The notes: a model not told the origin generated them from the letters alone. Numbered from the stretch's first letter, positions 50,701-62,716 are shown. The stretch: 64,000 nt of DNA from Azolla caroliniana (GCA_043228905.1 JBHGNT010000006.1:16926001-16990000), one strand, 5' to 3'. Numbers and translations: made by a program.

Positions 50701-51510
50701 GAAACAAGGATGGGTAGGGTCATCACAGTTTCTCCTTCATTACTCGAATGCAGTTTGGAAGGATCTCTTAAGAGGAGAGTAAGATTCTTAGTGGAAGAGG
50801 TCGGTGTAAGCAAAGATGATGTTTGGAAAATCATATTGCTGAGTCCACAGGTTTTAACTCAGAGTATTGAGGGTGCTTTGCGACCCCGAATGGATTTTCT
50901 ATTGAAGAAGCTTGGGATTAGTCATGAAAGGGTGGCAAAAATGATAACCAAGCATCCACAGCTTCTCCACTATAGCATAACCAATGGAATTCAGCCACGA
51001 ATTGATTTTCTAACAAGCATAGGAATGAGTGACCCTGACATTGCCACGATACTTTGCCGATCTTCACAGGTAAGGAGTGATATTACACGAGTCACTTTAT
51101 GAGCATACAGAACATGTGTAGCACATGCTTGGTATCATAGTTTTAATGTTGGACAATTTCTGTTGTCAATGCAGATCCTCTCTCTCAGTGTGGATAAGTC
51201 ATTGCGGCCAAAGTGTGACTATTTAACAAAAGAACTCAAATGTGGCTTGCAAACTCTAACAAGTTTTCCAGCATATTTGAGCCTTTCACTCGAAAAACGA
51301 ATTCGACCAAGGCACAAATTTCTTGAATCACTGAATAGACTTCCTACAGGTCCATTCCCTATGCATCTTCTTGCCATAACTGATGAGGAATTTTGTGAAC
51401 GGTGGGCCAAGTTGACAGTAGAGGAGTATCACATGTTTCGGCAGTCTTTATTACTGACAACTTTCGCAAAGCAATTTGAAAAGAGGCACAGGTGGAATTA
51501 TGATCAATAA
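47708..51510 (+). CDS. mTERF-domain protein, four exons
   Basis: Exons 47708-47866, 49773-50177, 50377-51069 and 51175-51510; all introns are GT...AG, phase 0, and total 530 residues. The N-terminus (MLAFAGASHPSRILPHHRRF) is Arg/Ser-rich and lacks acids, like an organelle transit peptide; an acidic run (DADDDLVEDDDDVEDLEL) follows. Exons 3-4 hold at least six mTERF repeats of 30-36 residues with the Pro-containing signature (SRHPQVLEY, TVSPSLLEC, LLSPQVLTQ, TKHPQLLHY, TSFPAYLSL). Such proteins act in chloroplast or mitochondrial transcription and RNA processing. It is the only ordinary host gene here and looks intact. The subfamily was not assigned. Confidence 0.9.
47867..49772 (+). other. 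mTERF intron 1 (1.9 kb)
   Basis: Donor GTGAGT, acceptor TTCTTCAG. It contains at least three worn copies of a segment of a few hundred bp, marked by 'agccattgttct..tggctgaa', 'tccactgtttctc' and 'tagcctctatatggtcc'. No ORF or TE protein match. Confidence 0.65.
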
Positions 51511-52229
51511 CAGTGACGGGCATTTCGAATAATTTGGACTAGGTTCTTTTGCCATTCCATGTGCCGGGAATAGTTCGAGGTTTTCCTGTTATATACTTGT
51601 ATCATGATCATACAGGCCTAATTGGTCAATATACATGTATTCTTCCATCTTTTAGTTTATGCAAATTGTCTCAAATTGAGTAGCTTTAATTCAACATTCG
51701 AAGGCTTGCGAGGCAGAGAGGTGTTCTTGGTACATCCAAATTACATATAATTTTGTTTATAATTTGGCTGGCTTAATATCTCCCTGGGCTCCTTGCTTCT
51801 GCAACATTGAAAACTGGAGGCTAACAGGATGCACGTAGGTGATCTTTGGAGAAAGTAATTCAAGAGTAGTGTTTAGCAACATAATATGTTAGGTGTAACA
51901 TAACATAATATAAAGTAATCAATGTGTAAAAGAAGGCATACACAAATGAGAATGAGGAAAAGCATTCACAGCAACGAAAACTACCATGCTATATCTCAAG
52001 TGCATGTCTAGACATCCTTAGGTGACATCTTGCAACAATGTGTATCTCTAGTGAATGGATAGACATACTTATGTGACATCTTGGTGTTGTACTATGGCTC
52101 ATGTGCATGTATGTGGACCATTGGGCGGAAAGTTGTCTGAACCTAGGCCCCTTAGGTGGTAAATGATGGTCGATTGTCGTTTTGACCACGTAACTCTAGC
52201 AAATGGAAAGGCCATACAACTCATGATCA
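51511..52229. other. mTERF 3' region and unassigned sequence
   Basis: The 3' UTR probably ends within the first 200-300 bp (several AATAAA-like stretches). The rest includes a duplicated piece (agtgcatgtctagacat... and agtgaatggatagacatac..., 51,997-52,078). No gene seen. Confidence 0.4.
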
Positions 52230-54147
52230 CACATCACCAATAAATGAGTAACATTGTTTGCTCGGATGGGAAATGATGGTACATGCCGAATTATCGGCAT
52301 AGAAGATGTGTTGTTGACGACACCAACCGGATGCAAGTTGTTGTTGAAGGATGTTCGACATGTTTCGGAGGTTCGACTAAACCTGATATTAGCTGGTCGG
52401 CTAGATGATGAAGGCTACATGAGTAGCATCCGGAACAGAGTTATGAAGTTCACCAAAGGGAGCCTAATAGTGGCACGAGCTCGGAAGGTCAACACACTGT
52501 ATCTGATGCATGCCTGGATATGACAAGAAGAAGTGAACGTAGCATCCGACACTACCAGTGAGTTGTGGCACAAAAGACTGTGTCAAATGAGTGAGAAGGG
52601 GATGAAGAGGCTTGCCGAAGACAATCTCATTTCGGTGAAGGACATGCAACTTGAGAAGTGCACCGATTGCTTGGTCGGCAAGCAAAACCGAACCTCCTTC
52701 CGATTAAGACCATCGATGAGACAGAATGCACCACTGGAGCTGGTGCATATCGATGTGTGTCAAGTGGACACGAAGTCACATGCCAGATCGCTGTACTTTG
52801 TGACGTTCATAGACGACCACAGCCGGAAGTTGTGGGTCGCACCATTGAAGACAAAGGATCAATTGTTATCTGTCTCCAAGGAGCTCCATGCGAGAGTAAA
52901 AAGAGAAATTTGCTGGAAGTTGAAGGCGGTTCGAGCGGACAACGGAGGAGAATATCGGGGGCAGTTCGAGGAGTATTGCCGGTTGAAGGGAATCCGGCTC
53001 GAGTTTACAGTACAGAAGACGCCGAAACTAAATGGGCTGGCCGAAAGGATGAACCGGACCATAATGGAGAGAGTCCGGAGCATGCTAGCACATGCAAAGT
53101 TACCCAAGATGTTTTGGGCTGAGGCACTGACGACGACGACCTATGTGATAAATAGATCACCCTCAGCACCCTTGGAAGGAGATTCGCCTCAGAAAGTATG
53201 GACAGGTAAAGATGTATCTTATTGGCATCTGAAGGTATTCGGGTGTGGGATCTGGTCGACAAGAAGGTGTTCCGGAGTTGGGACATAGTCTTCATGGAAG
53301 ACAGGACCATTGTCGATTGGGAGTCGGAGAAGAAGGTGATGAACTCCAGATCATCCAATGAAAACCGGTTTGAGGACACAAGGAGGACCTACCCGGTTGA
53401 AAATCGGATGTTGGTCGGCAACCGGAGGACACTCGATGAACTGGCCGGATACGGACAAGAAACCGAACCGACCGAAGAAGAAGAAGAATACACCGGAACC
53501 GGACAAGATCCAGAATCGGATTCAGATTCGGAACAAACAGAGAAACCGGTAGTCAGAAACTAGGGACGAAGATATCATCTCCGAGAGAGAAGAGCCCTTC
53601 GGAGATTTTCGGATGCAGAGCATGTGTTGCTGACCGATGAGGGGGAACCAGAAAGAGAGACACCCACAACTGCAAGTGGTTGAGTGCCATGCAGGATGAG
53701 ATGGATTCCCTGCATGAGAACCACACATATGAACTGACGGAGTTGCCGAAAGGGAAGAGAGCACTCTGGAACAAGTGGGTGCACAAGGTGAAACAGGGAG
53801 ATGCCGGAAATCCACCAAGATTAGAAAGCCCGGATCGTGGTGAAGGGCTTCCAGCAGAAGAAAGGAGTGGACATCGATGAGATCTTTGCCCTAGTAGTAA
53901 ATATGGCATCCATCCGGACGGTATTGGGCATAGCGGCAAGCATGGACCCCGAGGTAGAGGAATTGGACGTGAAGACGACATTCCTCCATGGTGACCTCGA
54001 AGAGGAGATCTACATGCATCAACTGGAAGGATTTGAGAAGAAAGGGAAGGAGCACCTGGTGTGCCGGTTGCAGAAGAGCTTATATGGATTGAAGTAAGCT
54101 CCCCGACAATGGTATCAGAAGTTCAACCAAGTGTACCACAAGAACGA
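52230..54147 (+). pseudogene. Copia pol fragment (GAG-pre-integrase, integrase, RT start)
   Basis: A plus-strand series of frames: a pre-integrase zinc region (LWHKRLCQMSEKGMKRL...KCTDCLVGKQ), integrase core (HIDVCQVDTKSHARSLYFVTFIDDHSRK; VRADNGGEYRGQF; PKLNGLAERMNRTIMER), a spacer, and the RT N-terminal part (MQDEMDSLHENHTYEL; MVKGFQQKKGVDIDEIF; ELDVKTTFLHGDLEEEIYM). It ends where RT should continue (YGLK-APRQW), at a junction with an LTR fragment. No LTR or primer site is seen on the left. Frameshifts near 53,240, 53,560 and 53,830 show that it is dead. Confidence 0.8.
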
Positions 54148-54212
54148 GATACAGAGCAATACTATGTTGTAACTGTCTCTTGGCGAAGTTACAGAACTCG
54201 AGGTCGTTGCAT
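54148..54212 (+). repeat. Copia LTR scrap fused to copia pol and LINE sequence
   Basis: gagatacagagcaatac...gaactcgaggtcgttgca matches part of the copia LTR family at 54,730-54,800 and 30,690-30,760. It sits exactly between a copia RT fragment and a LINE fragment. Confidence 0.55.
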
Positions 54213-54505
54213 GGAATCATCTAGCAACTCCTAAGCGCTTGGGGGGAGTTGGAGTATTGAACTTATCTAAGCATATGATGGCTCATAGATTTTCATTATT
54301 ACAAGACATGTGTTCAATCTCACAACCATGGATATCTATTGTTCAATATTTCATTGAGAACAAGGGTTTAACACATGGGAGGACAACAATTAAGGCTTCA
54401 TGGTGGCAATTACTAAATGGATGTATTTCACTTAGGATTCCAGGCTCTACATGTGTTCAACACTTGGTTACCTCATGGCAAGAAGCACTCTTGTTATGTG
54501 TATAG
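54213..54505 (+). pseudogene. LINE ORF2 C-terminal fragment
   Basis: Reads WNHLATPKRLGGVGVLNLSK and continues for about 85 residues to a stop at 54503. The pattern 'W..P...GG.GVLNL..H..A.R..LL' is typical of the region after RT in plant LINEs. This LINE differs from the one at 26.9-30.3 kb. Confidence 0.55.
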
Positions 54506-54512
54506 AAACCAT

Positions 54513-55013
54513 CATCTAGTAGAGAGCATTGTAATTCTTTGCAAAAAGAGTTACTTGTGTCTATAAATATGTTCCTAGTGTGCTTGTTATGACCATATTT
54601 GTAAATAGTCCTAAAATCATATAAGTATAAATATGACTTAGGGCAATCACTTTGAGTGATGTGAGTATAGAGTACATAAAGATATTGTTGTATAGAGACA
54701 AAGGTGGCAGAGAGAGAGAAAGAGAGAGAGAGAGATACAGAAAGGATTTTCTGTTGTAACCGCCTGTTTGGCGAAGATATAGAGCTCAAGGTCATTGCCT
54801 CTGAGTCTCGTGTCTTCACCTTTTCTTAGGGTTCCCATGGTTTTTCCCTATTAGGGTTTTCCACGTTAACATCCTGTGTCCTCTCTGTTGTCAGTGTAAG
54901 TGTACTAATCTCCATTTCTGTTTTGTTCTTCCATTAAGTTTAAGGCTCGGTTGTGGCCGAGCTCTATTCCGCGCAATACATATTCCAATGCAAAGAATCA
55001 TATCTGATTCTTT
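54513..55013 (+). repeat. Copia-type 5' LTR, worn
   Basis: It precedes a primer-site-like tggtactagagc (55018-55029), a changed form of the initiator-Met site TGGTATCAGAGC. It matches the LTR pieces at 30,655-30,925 and 54,148-54,212. Contains a (ga)n tract. The exact left end is uncertain. Confidence 0.5.
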
Positions 55014-55186
55014 ATATGGTACTAGAGCACTTGGTAGCCTTATCCAAGCCCATACACATGTATTGTGTCCAAGCCTACGTTCACGAAGAACCGGCCGATT
55101 ACTGTAGCAGTAACCTGCACAACTCGCATCAAGGGAAGAAGAAGGAAACTCGCTCCATACAAATCGATCAACATGATACTAAGATG

Positions 55187-57210
55187 GGAAACACTATTCG
55201 TACCGAGAAACTCGATAGAAATAGCTTTGCATCGTGGGAGTACAAGATGCACTAATACCTTGTCGATCAAAGCTATTGGGGTTATATCGAGGGAGCACAA
55301 GAAACACAACCCAACCCAACACATGCCGACTACCCAACTTGGGAGCAAGCGGCTACATCCGAGAGGCCAAAATGTCGAAGGAGGCATGGGGGAACCTCAA
55401 CAGAATTTTTGCGGCAAACATGACTACAAGCAATCTTCAACTCCGTGAGGAGTTGAACAATATTCAGCAGAGGGACATGTCAATCGGTAGCTACACATTA
55501 ATGATCAAGGAGTTGTGTGATGCCCTCGGGTCCATCAATGTTGTCATGAAGATTTTTGGCAACGGTGTGAAAATCGTGTGGAATGGATGAAATCGAGAAG
55601 GTGCAATGTGCACGTGTGAAAGGTGTGATGGTCACATGCATACACTAGCATGTTGTAAATAGGAACAAAATGAGAAAAGAAAGGCTAGATGTAAGGTTAA
55701 ACATGTGCATGTGTGATGTGCACAGAAATACTTGAAAATAAGCCTAGGGTCTAGTGGTATTTGTGTGCATCCCCAGGCATGCAAGTAAGGTTTTGAACCA
55801 TGCACCTCCAACACAGGATAGAATTGACTTACGACTAAAGCTACTACTGAGCGTTTTAGATTTTGTATATTTTCTTATCATATTCAATATTGTATAGGAA
55901 ATAAACATATAAATCCATGTGCACAAAACCATGGTTTTAAGCCATGGGTTTGTGCATGTCATAAGCAAAAACCATGTGCACAAAGCCATGGTTTTGTGCA
56001 TATTACATGCATGGAGAGATCTATAAAAGCCTCTAGTTGGGCCTCTATAAGATGTAATGAGTTATATATTAAATCAATAAAATAATAACAAAATCCTAAG
56101 TATCTCATTGGTAATGTGCCTTGTCTTTCCAAATTGAAATCAAGGGATCAAAGTCGAATTTGGAATATATCTCTCACTATCTTAAATACTTTCTCTCTTA
56201 CGCTAGTAAAAATTTAGAATCCTTCCGGTCCAGGACCCCGGCGGTTCCGCTTCATTTCACGAACACACGAGGGTTTCCTCGACAACGTCCGCTTCGAAGA
56301 TGATGAAATGGTGCAGATATGCCTCGGAGTCCTAGCACCTCAGTTCGATGCCATACGGTCGGTATTCCTCACCAAGGAGAACTCTCCCTCCTTCTTCGAT
56401 CTCCAGTTGATGCTATTGGTTAACGAAAATCACGTCCGATTGAGGAGCAATGTGAAAGAAGGACACATGCTCTATTAGAACTCAGATGGATGAAGAGGAC
56501 AAAATCGTGGAAAAAGAGGTGGATTCGGTCAGGGAAGCCACAACCAAGAACAACCTTGCAAACAAAAATTCTACTACCGGCAAGATGTTTCAAACACATG
56601 GGGTGGAGCGTCTGGAAGAAGGGGGAGCAATCATGCCGGACTCGAGCGGCAAAACAACCCTGTCCAGTGTAGATACTATGGCAAATTCGGCCACCACGAG
56701 GCAAAGTGTTACATAAAGAAGAGTGAGTTGGCCTCCATAAGCCGACAACTCACCAACTACGCCTCAAACTCCGACTACGACGGCCGTGGCGTAATGTTCA
56801 TGATATGGTATAGAGCAAATTCAATGACGACATCATGCCTCACAAGCACCATCAACTTAGAAAATGTATGGTTTGTCGATTCGGGTGCATTCAATCACAT
56901 GACGTCTCATGAAGATTGGTTTCGAGAATTGCGAAAACTCGAACGACCCAACTATCTGGAAATAGGGGATGACAGAATTTACACGATTTAGCATGTCGGA
57001 AATGTCCCATTTGGTGAAGAGGGAAACATGACCTACATTAAGAACGTCTTGCATGTTCCAACGATAACTAAAAATCTGGTCTTGGTCGACAAGATCGTGG
57101 AACAAAGTATGCAAGTTCGCTTCAACGACATCGGGTGCTTTATCAAAAAGGAAGGCTGAATTATCGATCACGGTCGAAGAGAAGGCCAAATGTTCATCCT
57201 CAATTCTCAC
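55187..57210 (+). pseudogene. Copia gag, protease and pre-integrase, split by solo LTR IV
   Basis: Gag begins GNTIRTEKLDRNSFASWEYKM, matching SSLPSEKLDWSNYSSREYKM of the element at 59 kb. It runs with frameshifts to LGSIN, where LTR IV (55542-56284) is inserted, and resumes after it with DDEMVQICLGVLAPQFD and FFDLQLMLLVNEN. The protease motif VDSGAFNHM lies near 56,876 and the pre-integrase part (YIKNVLHVPTITKNLV) near 57,035-57,080. Sequence resemblance ends near 57,240. All later pol is missing. Confidence 0.7.
55542..56284 (+). mobile_element. Solo LTR IV of the gag-only family
   Basis: 743 bp, TGTCATGAAGATT...CTCGACA, with TATAAAAG at 56032-56039. It shares with II the CCATGG/TGTGCAC hairpins and the tRNA-like block (55,750-55,805), and with II and III the terminal ggtccaggacccc region. 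The flanks atgt (55538-55541) and acgt (56285-56288) are a 4-bp target duplication with one CpG transition; only 4 bp restores the host gag frame. Confidence 0.8.
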
Positions 57211-57239
57211 AAGCTCAAATCAACAATGTATTGTTGTTC

Positions 57240-57772
57240 ATTCGACAGTTGACTATTGAGACCGACAACAAAACAGGGTCGAATGTTCTATGAAGAAACT
57301 CTAGAATTACAAAATGAATGCGAACCAGCTTCCTATGTAGTTTTACGATACCATATAAATATATCGTAATCGACTAATTGACATAATACAATTATGAGGA
57401 GAATATAACCAAGATGAATAGAACAATAGATTACTCAAAGAATACACAATACAGATTTCTACTAACTAATAACTATATTAAACTCAAATAAAAACGATAG
57501 TGTTACAATGTTCTCGGTCCCTTTTTATAGGTGACGGGAAAAACAGATTCATCAAGCATTACATTGTGCCTTGCTGGCAAGAATTGTTGAGTGGACAAGC
57601 TCAACCAGATCCGGATCAGAGTCGGAAACGAAGAACCGGATAGGTATCCGGAACCAGGCGCCAGATCAGAGAGCCTGATCATATTGTAACCGGTAGGCCA
57701 TTAGGGGCCTACGAATCTAGCCTAGTACGTAGGCATATTTCTAGGAGTCAGTGTCACTCGCTCATATGACCA
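57240..57772 (-). repeat. LTR-like remnant
   Basis: On the minus strand it has a CCTATAAAAAGGG promoter block (57,518-57,530) and, upstream of it, the ccggatacc/ccggttc-rich sequence common in LTRs of this genome. No matching partner in the window. Confidence 0.4.
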
Positions 57773-57774
57773 TT

Positions 57775-58386
57775 GAAGTACTTGTCAATACTTCTGACAC
57801 TCCTTTTAAGGACTTGTATAAATGCGCTCACATAGCACATTGTATGCATAGAGCATTATTATTTTGAATTGAGTTTATGTTTGAAGTACTTGTCAATACT
57901 TTTGACACTCCTTTTAAGGACTTGTATAAATGCGCTCGCAGAGCACATTGTATGTATAGAGCATTATTATTTTGAATTGAAGTACTTGTCTATACTTCTG
58001 ACACTCCTTTTAAGGACTTGTATAAATGCGCTCACAGAGCACATTGTATGTATAGAGCATTATTATTTTGAATTGAGTTTATGTTTGAAGTTCTTGTCAA
58101 TACTTCTGACACTCCTTTTAAGGACTTGTATAAATGCGCTCACAGAGCACATTGTATGTATAGAGCATTATTATTTTGAATTGAAGTACTTGTCTATACT
58201 TCTGACACTCCTTTTAAGGACTTGTATAAATGCGCTCACAGAGCACATTGTATGTATAGAGCATTATTATTTTGAATTGAAGTACTTGTCTATACTTCTG
58301 ACACTCCTTTTAAGGACTTGTATAAATGCGCTCACAGAGCACATTGTATGTATAGAGCATTATTATTTTGAATTGAGTTTATGTTC
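57775..58386 (+). repeat. Six tandem copies of a TATA-bearing repeat
   Basis: Units start at 57775, 57883, 57979, 58087, 58183 and 58279, of 108 or 96 bp; the longer ones add gagtttatgttt. Each contains gacactccttttaaggactt followed by gtataaatgcgctc, i.e. a TATA box in a fixed place. Similar sequence in reverse lies in the LTR at 62,440-62,500, so the unit probably comes from a copia LTR promoter. Confidence 0.85.
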
Positions 58387-58507
58387 TTCTTCTCTCTCCG
58401 TCTCTCTCACTCCTTATCTGTGTGATTCAAGCTTCCATTATACATGTGTGTATTTTCTGTTGCTATCCAGTTAAACCGGTTTGTCAAAGCTTCCGCATAT
58501 TAACTTT

Positions 58508-58950
58508 TGTTGAGAGATCAAGCTCAACTTAGTTTAGTTAGTTAGTCAACCATGTAACTTCGTAGTTACCTAAATAGAATCTAGTTAGAAGTGCTAACTA
58601 TAACGACTTAAATAGGACCTTGTACTTAAGTAGGATATTCTAGATCCTCCACTCCCAAAGTAATTTAATATAGGACTTACACGGTTGTACCTATATTCTC
58701 CTCACACATGTGCACCCTTGCACATGAGATCTATATACCTCATTGATGGTATTTTTGTATTTGATAATGTTTTATAATATACACTCATGTTTACTCATCC
58801 CCCATCTTGTGTTGTTCATAAGTGTATCTCTCCTCTCTCTCTTCCTCTCACACACATACATAAACATATCACATAATCTTCCCCACTTAACTAAATCAGA
58901 TAATTAGGTACTAATTAACCCAGACTTAATTACTTCCCTGATTCTTAACA
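58508..58950 (+). repeat. 5' LTR of C2
   Basis: 443 bp, TGTTGAGAG...CTTAACA. Its first 180 bp match the truncated 3' LTR at 62059-62239. Confidence 0.9.
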
Positions 58951-58963
58951 TGGTATCAGAGCG
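58951..58963 (+). other. Primer-binding site of C2 (initiator tRNA-Met)
   Basis: TGGTATCAGAGCG directly after the LTR; the first 12 nt are the classic plant copia site. Confidence 0.95.
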
Positions 58964-59121
58964 AGTGGTTTAGAAAATCCACTAAGCCCACCCAACTCCG
59001 TGATTGTGTGTTCGAGATGCCGACAAAAAAATCCGGCTATCGGCTACCGTAGTGCCGCTACGTAGAACGTGTACGTGACTGAAGGAAGGAAAGCAAAAGA
59101 AGAGAAGACACTACAATCAAC

Positions 59122-60229
59122 ATGAACACACAAATGGGTAGCTCACTCCCTAGTGAAAAGCTAGACTGGAGCAATTATTCATCTCGGGAGTACAAGATGA
59201 CCCAATACCTCGTCGGCCAAGGGTATTGGAGCTACATCAATGTCGCTCAAGAAAATCGACCCGACTCAAAGAACGCCGACTACGCAACATGGGAGCAAGC
59301 GGCGAGTCGAGTCATGTTTTGCTTGGCAACATGTGTCCATGACCACATGCTTAGCCACATTCGAGATGCCAAAACGCCTAAAGAAGCGTGGGCGAACTTA
59401 AAGAAAATGTTCGCCGCCAACACGACCGCCCGGAACCTTCAACTAGGACATGTCCGTGTCAGACTACACCGCCAAGATTAGGAGCATTTGCGACTCACTT
59501 GGATCCATCAAAATAAACGTTGACGAAGACGAGATGGTTCAAGTATGCTTGGGTGGCCTCGCACAACGATTCAATCCATTACGGACGACAATCTTGGCGA
59601 GAGAAAACCCTCCTTCATTCTTCAACCTCCAATCAATGTTGTTGGTCTAAGAGAGCCACGTCCGAACCAAAAACAAGACATCGGAAGGACAAATGTTCTT
59701 CTTGAATTTGGACGGTGACCGAGGACGAAGTCGAGGCGGTAGAAGAGGCCAATTCGGCCCATCACGTGAAGGGAACTCAAACCTTCACGGAAGCCATCAA
59801 GGAACCTTCAGAAGAAGGGGGAGCTTCCACGCCGAACATGGTCAGCAAATGATGCTCACAACTTGCAATTATTGCAACACTACGAGGCAGAGTGTCGGAA
59901 AAAGAGAAGTGAGTCGGCTTCAAAAGGTTGACACCTCACAAACTACACATCGAACTCCGACCACGACAACCGTAGCGGAATGTTCACAGAATCACGCGTC
60001 GAATTCCGACTACGATAATCGTAGTGAAATGTTTACAAATTACACCCCAAATTCCGACTACGGCAACTGTGGCGGAATGTTCATAATGAGGCATAGAGAA
60101 AACTCTATGACGGACTCCAACTCCGCAAGCACCTCCAACTCGGAAGACGTGTGGTCCATCGACTCCGGCGCCTCACATCACATGATATCTCACGAAGAGT
60201 GGTTTCATGACTTGCGTACACCGGACTGA
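59122..60229 (+). pseudogene. C2 Gag and protease
   Basis: ATG 59122 (MNTQMGSSLPSEKLDWSNYS). The UBN2-type copia Gag domain follows (TWEQAASRVMFCLAT, EAWANLKKMFAANTTARNLQL). A frameshift near 59,455 moves to the frame with VSDYTAKIRSICDSLGSIK and LARENPPSFFNLQSMLL. After a Gly/Arg-rich stretch and a damaged zinc knuckle (TCNYCNTTR) comes the protease motif IDSGASHHM near 60,160. The order is normal; the breaks show that it is non-functional. Confidence 0.8.
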
Positions 60230-61945
60230 CCCGACTTCATAGAGACAGGAGACGACATCACACACCCCATTCGGCACATCGGCAATGTCCCATTCGTGAA
60301 AGAAGGCGAACAAACTTGCATCAAGAATGTCTTGCACGTGCCCATAATAACGAAGAATTTGGTCTCTGTCGGCCAAATCGTGGAGCAAGGCATGCAAGTT
60401 CACTTCAATAAAGAAGGATGCTTCACTGAGAAAGATGGCCGACTCATAGCGAAGGGGTGGAGAGATGGCCGAATGTTCATCCTCGATTCAAACAAGGTGA
60501 AATCAACAAGGTATGCTAAAGGTCTCAAAACCGAGACAAGCATCGAGTTTTGGCACAAGAGAATTGGGCACATAAACCTCCAACAACTTCAAGCGATGCA
60601 AACCAAGGGAGTCGTCATCGGACTTCCGATATTCGAGTCGAAACGAGTCGACCGAGTATGCGAAGCATGTCAACTCGGCAAATAACATCGACTCCCATTC
60701 CCGAAGGAGAGCTTCGCAGGGAAAGGCCTCCTCAACATCATACACTCGGATGTATGGGGACTAGCTCAAACACCGATAATCGGCGGATGCCGATACTATG
60801 TAACCTTCATCGATGACTACTCGCGCTATTCGTGGATCTACCCGATGAAGAAGAAAAGCAAAGTGTTCTCCCATTTCCAAAAGGTCAAGGGGCAAGTCGA
60901 AAAAGAAACCGGTCGGCACATTTGATGCCTACGATTGGATGGAGGAAGGAGTACTTCTCCGATGAATCCACCTACTACCTCCAAAGTGAAGGCATTCGAA
61001 GAGAATTCTCGTGCTGACACACCCCCCAACAAAATGGAGTCGCCAAAAGGAAAAATCGGCAAATACTTGAGGTAGCACGCACCATGATGCATGAGAAGCA
61101 CATGCCAAATTTCTATTGGGCCGAAGCGGCATCCACGATCGTCTATCTCATGAATCGATGCACCTACATACGAGCTCCTCGTCGGAAGGAAACCGATCCT
61201 ATCGCACCTTACGGTGTTCGGAAGCATTGCGAATGTACGCATCCCGAACGAACAATGACAGAAGCCTGACGCAAAGTCGGAGGAATGTATCCTAATAGGA
61301 TACTCGTTCAAGAAGAAGGCATACAAATGGTACAACCCTTCTACCCGAGCAGTTCGGGTAAGTCGAGACGTAGTCTTCGACGAGTCCACATCGTGGTACG
61401 CACTAGAGCCAACTTAGACTCCGACTCCGCTCGACCCACAATTTGCCGAACAAGAGGTAGAAAATGGAGATCGCTTTGAACACATGTTCAAAGAATGTCT
61501 GATTACGGCAAAGCCTAGTGGCCACAAGAGCACCCAAGCGACCCAATCACGTCGCGGCCAAGTACGACCTTGGAGAAAGGAAAAGGTAAGATGCCCAAAT
61601 ACGAAGTCGACCACCCCGTCGACAATGATTCGGATGGACCAGCTCCCTCACTAGAGACTGAGTTCAGTGTAACCATCATGCGGACACCCGAGGAAAGAAG
61701 GAGCTCACATTGGCGACCGAAAAACTTCGACGCTCATCTAGAGCTAAGAACTCCGTCACTCGACACCGCTACAACAAGTACATGGCCCATCACTATGCCT
61801 TTGCGATGAAGGTAGAGGCTGAACAAGATCCCAAGAGCTCCACCGAAGCGGCTCGTAACCCACGATGGGTGGAAGTAGTCGACCTTCGCCCACACACTAC
61901 AAGCCTTCGTCATCGGCTTGAGGGGGAGGAACTGAGATTGCCACA
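60230..61945 (+). pseudogene. C2 pre-integrase, integrase and linker
   Basis: Pre-integrase part (CIKNVLHVPIITKNLVSVGQ; IGHINLQQLQAMQTKGVV; VCEACQLGK), then the integrase core in broken frames (IIHSDVWG; YYVTFIDDYSRYSWIY; later FYWAEAASTIVYLMNRC) and the following ILIGYSFKKKAYKW block. It ends with a linker (HYAFAMKVEAEQDPKSSTEA) that normally precedes RT, but RT and RNase H are absent. Confidence 0.78.
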
Positions 61946-62058
61946 GTGAGGAAAGCTGAAGGCCGGACGGAACCAGCATAGAAGCCGACATCGAAAGCCG
62001 GACAACGCCGAAAACGAAACTGGATGTCGGACGCCTCACACTTGAGCTTGAGGGGGCG

Positions 62059-62239
62059 TGTTGAAAGATCATGCTCAACTTAGTTTTGTTAGTTAGTCAA
62101 CCATGTAACTTTGTAGTTACCTAGATAGAATCTAGTTAGAAGTGTTGATTGTAATGATTTAAATAGGACCTTGTACTTAAGTAGGATATTCTAGATCCTC
62201 CACTCCCAAGGTCTTTTATTATAGGACTTATACGGTTGT
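62059..62239 (+). repeat. Truncated 3' LTR of C2
   Basis: It starts TGTTGAAAG after the polypurine tract gagggggcg (62050-62058) and is cut off after about 181 bp where copia element C3 begins. Confidence 0.85.
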
Positions 62240-62243
62240 AGCT

Positions 62244-62332
62244 TGTTAAAAGATCAACGTGTGGAAGCAACAAAAAACCGAACGTAGGAAAGAACACAGG
62301 TTTAATGGAAAGCTTGGACACACAATACACGG

Positions 62333-62380
<48 letters not shown>

Positions 62381-62703
62381 GATATACACCTCTAATCAAA
62401 ATAATAATACTCAATCTGTACATAGGATGTGCTCAGTGAGCACTTTTATACAAGTCCATACAGACTGACAAAAGTACTGACACGTACTTCAATGCTCATA
62501 AATGAGCTCTATACTAACTCCCAAAAATATATTCCTAGCCAGAATATCTTTCCAATGGCCACGCGGTTTACGCACCGCTTCTTGTTGCGCACCAGTTTAT
62601 GCACCCGGTTTACTCACCCGTCCGGCTGAACCGATCGGTCCCAACTGATCCGGTTCTCGGCTTGCACAACTGATCTAGGCAATGTTGAGCTTGTATCTTA
62701 GCA
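62244..62703 (-). repeat. 3' LTR of C3
   Basis: 460 bp, TGCTAAGATAC...TTTTAACA on the minus strand. It includes a (GA)n run (62338-62384) and a block related to the tandem units at 57775-58386. Confidence 0.8.
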
Positions 62704-62716
62704 GTCCCCTTCAAGC

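Larger units (their letters stand above)
58508..62239 (+). mobile_element. Copia element C2, lacking RT and RNase H
   Basis: 5' LTR 58508-58950, initiator-Met primer site, gag, protease, pre-integrase, integrase, a polypurine tract and a truncated 3' LTR from 62059. After the integrase region and a short YAEDP-type linker the sequence goes almost at once to the 3' LTR; no YVDD or RNase H blocks exist. The coding parts have several frameshifts and stops. Confidence 0.85.

Noticed and set aside
57775-58386. CRISPR-like array
   Set aside because: Units are direct tandem copies with no unique spacers, and the DNA is plant.
57869-58474. 201-residue repetitive ORF
   Set aside because: It is open only because the 96- and 108-bp tandem units are multiples of three. 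The frame is low-complexity and has no homologue in the window.
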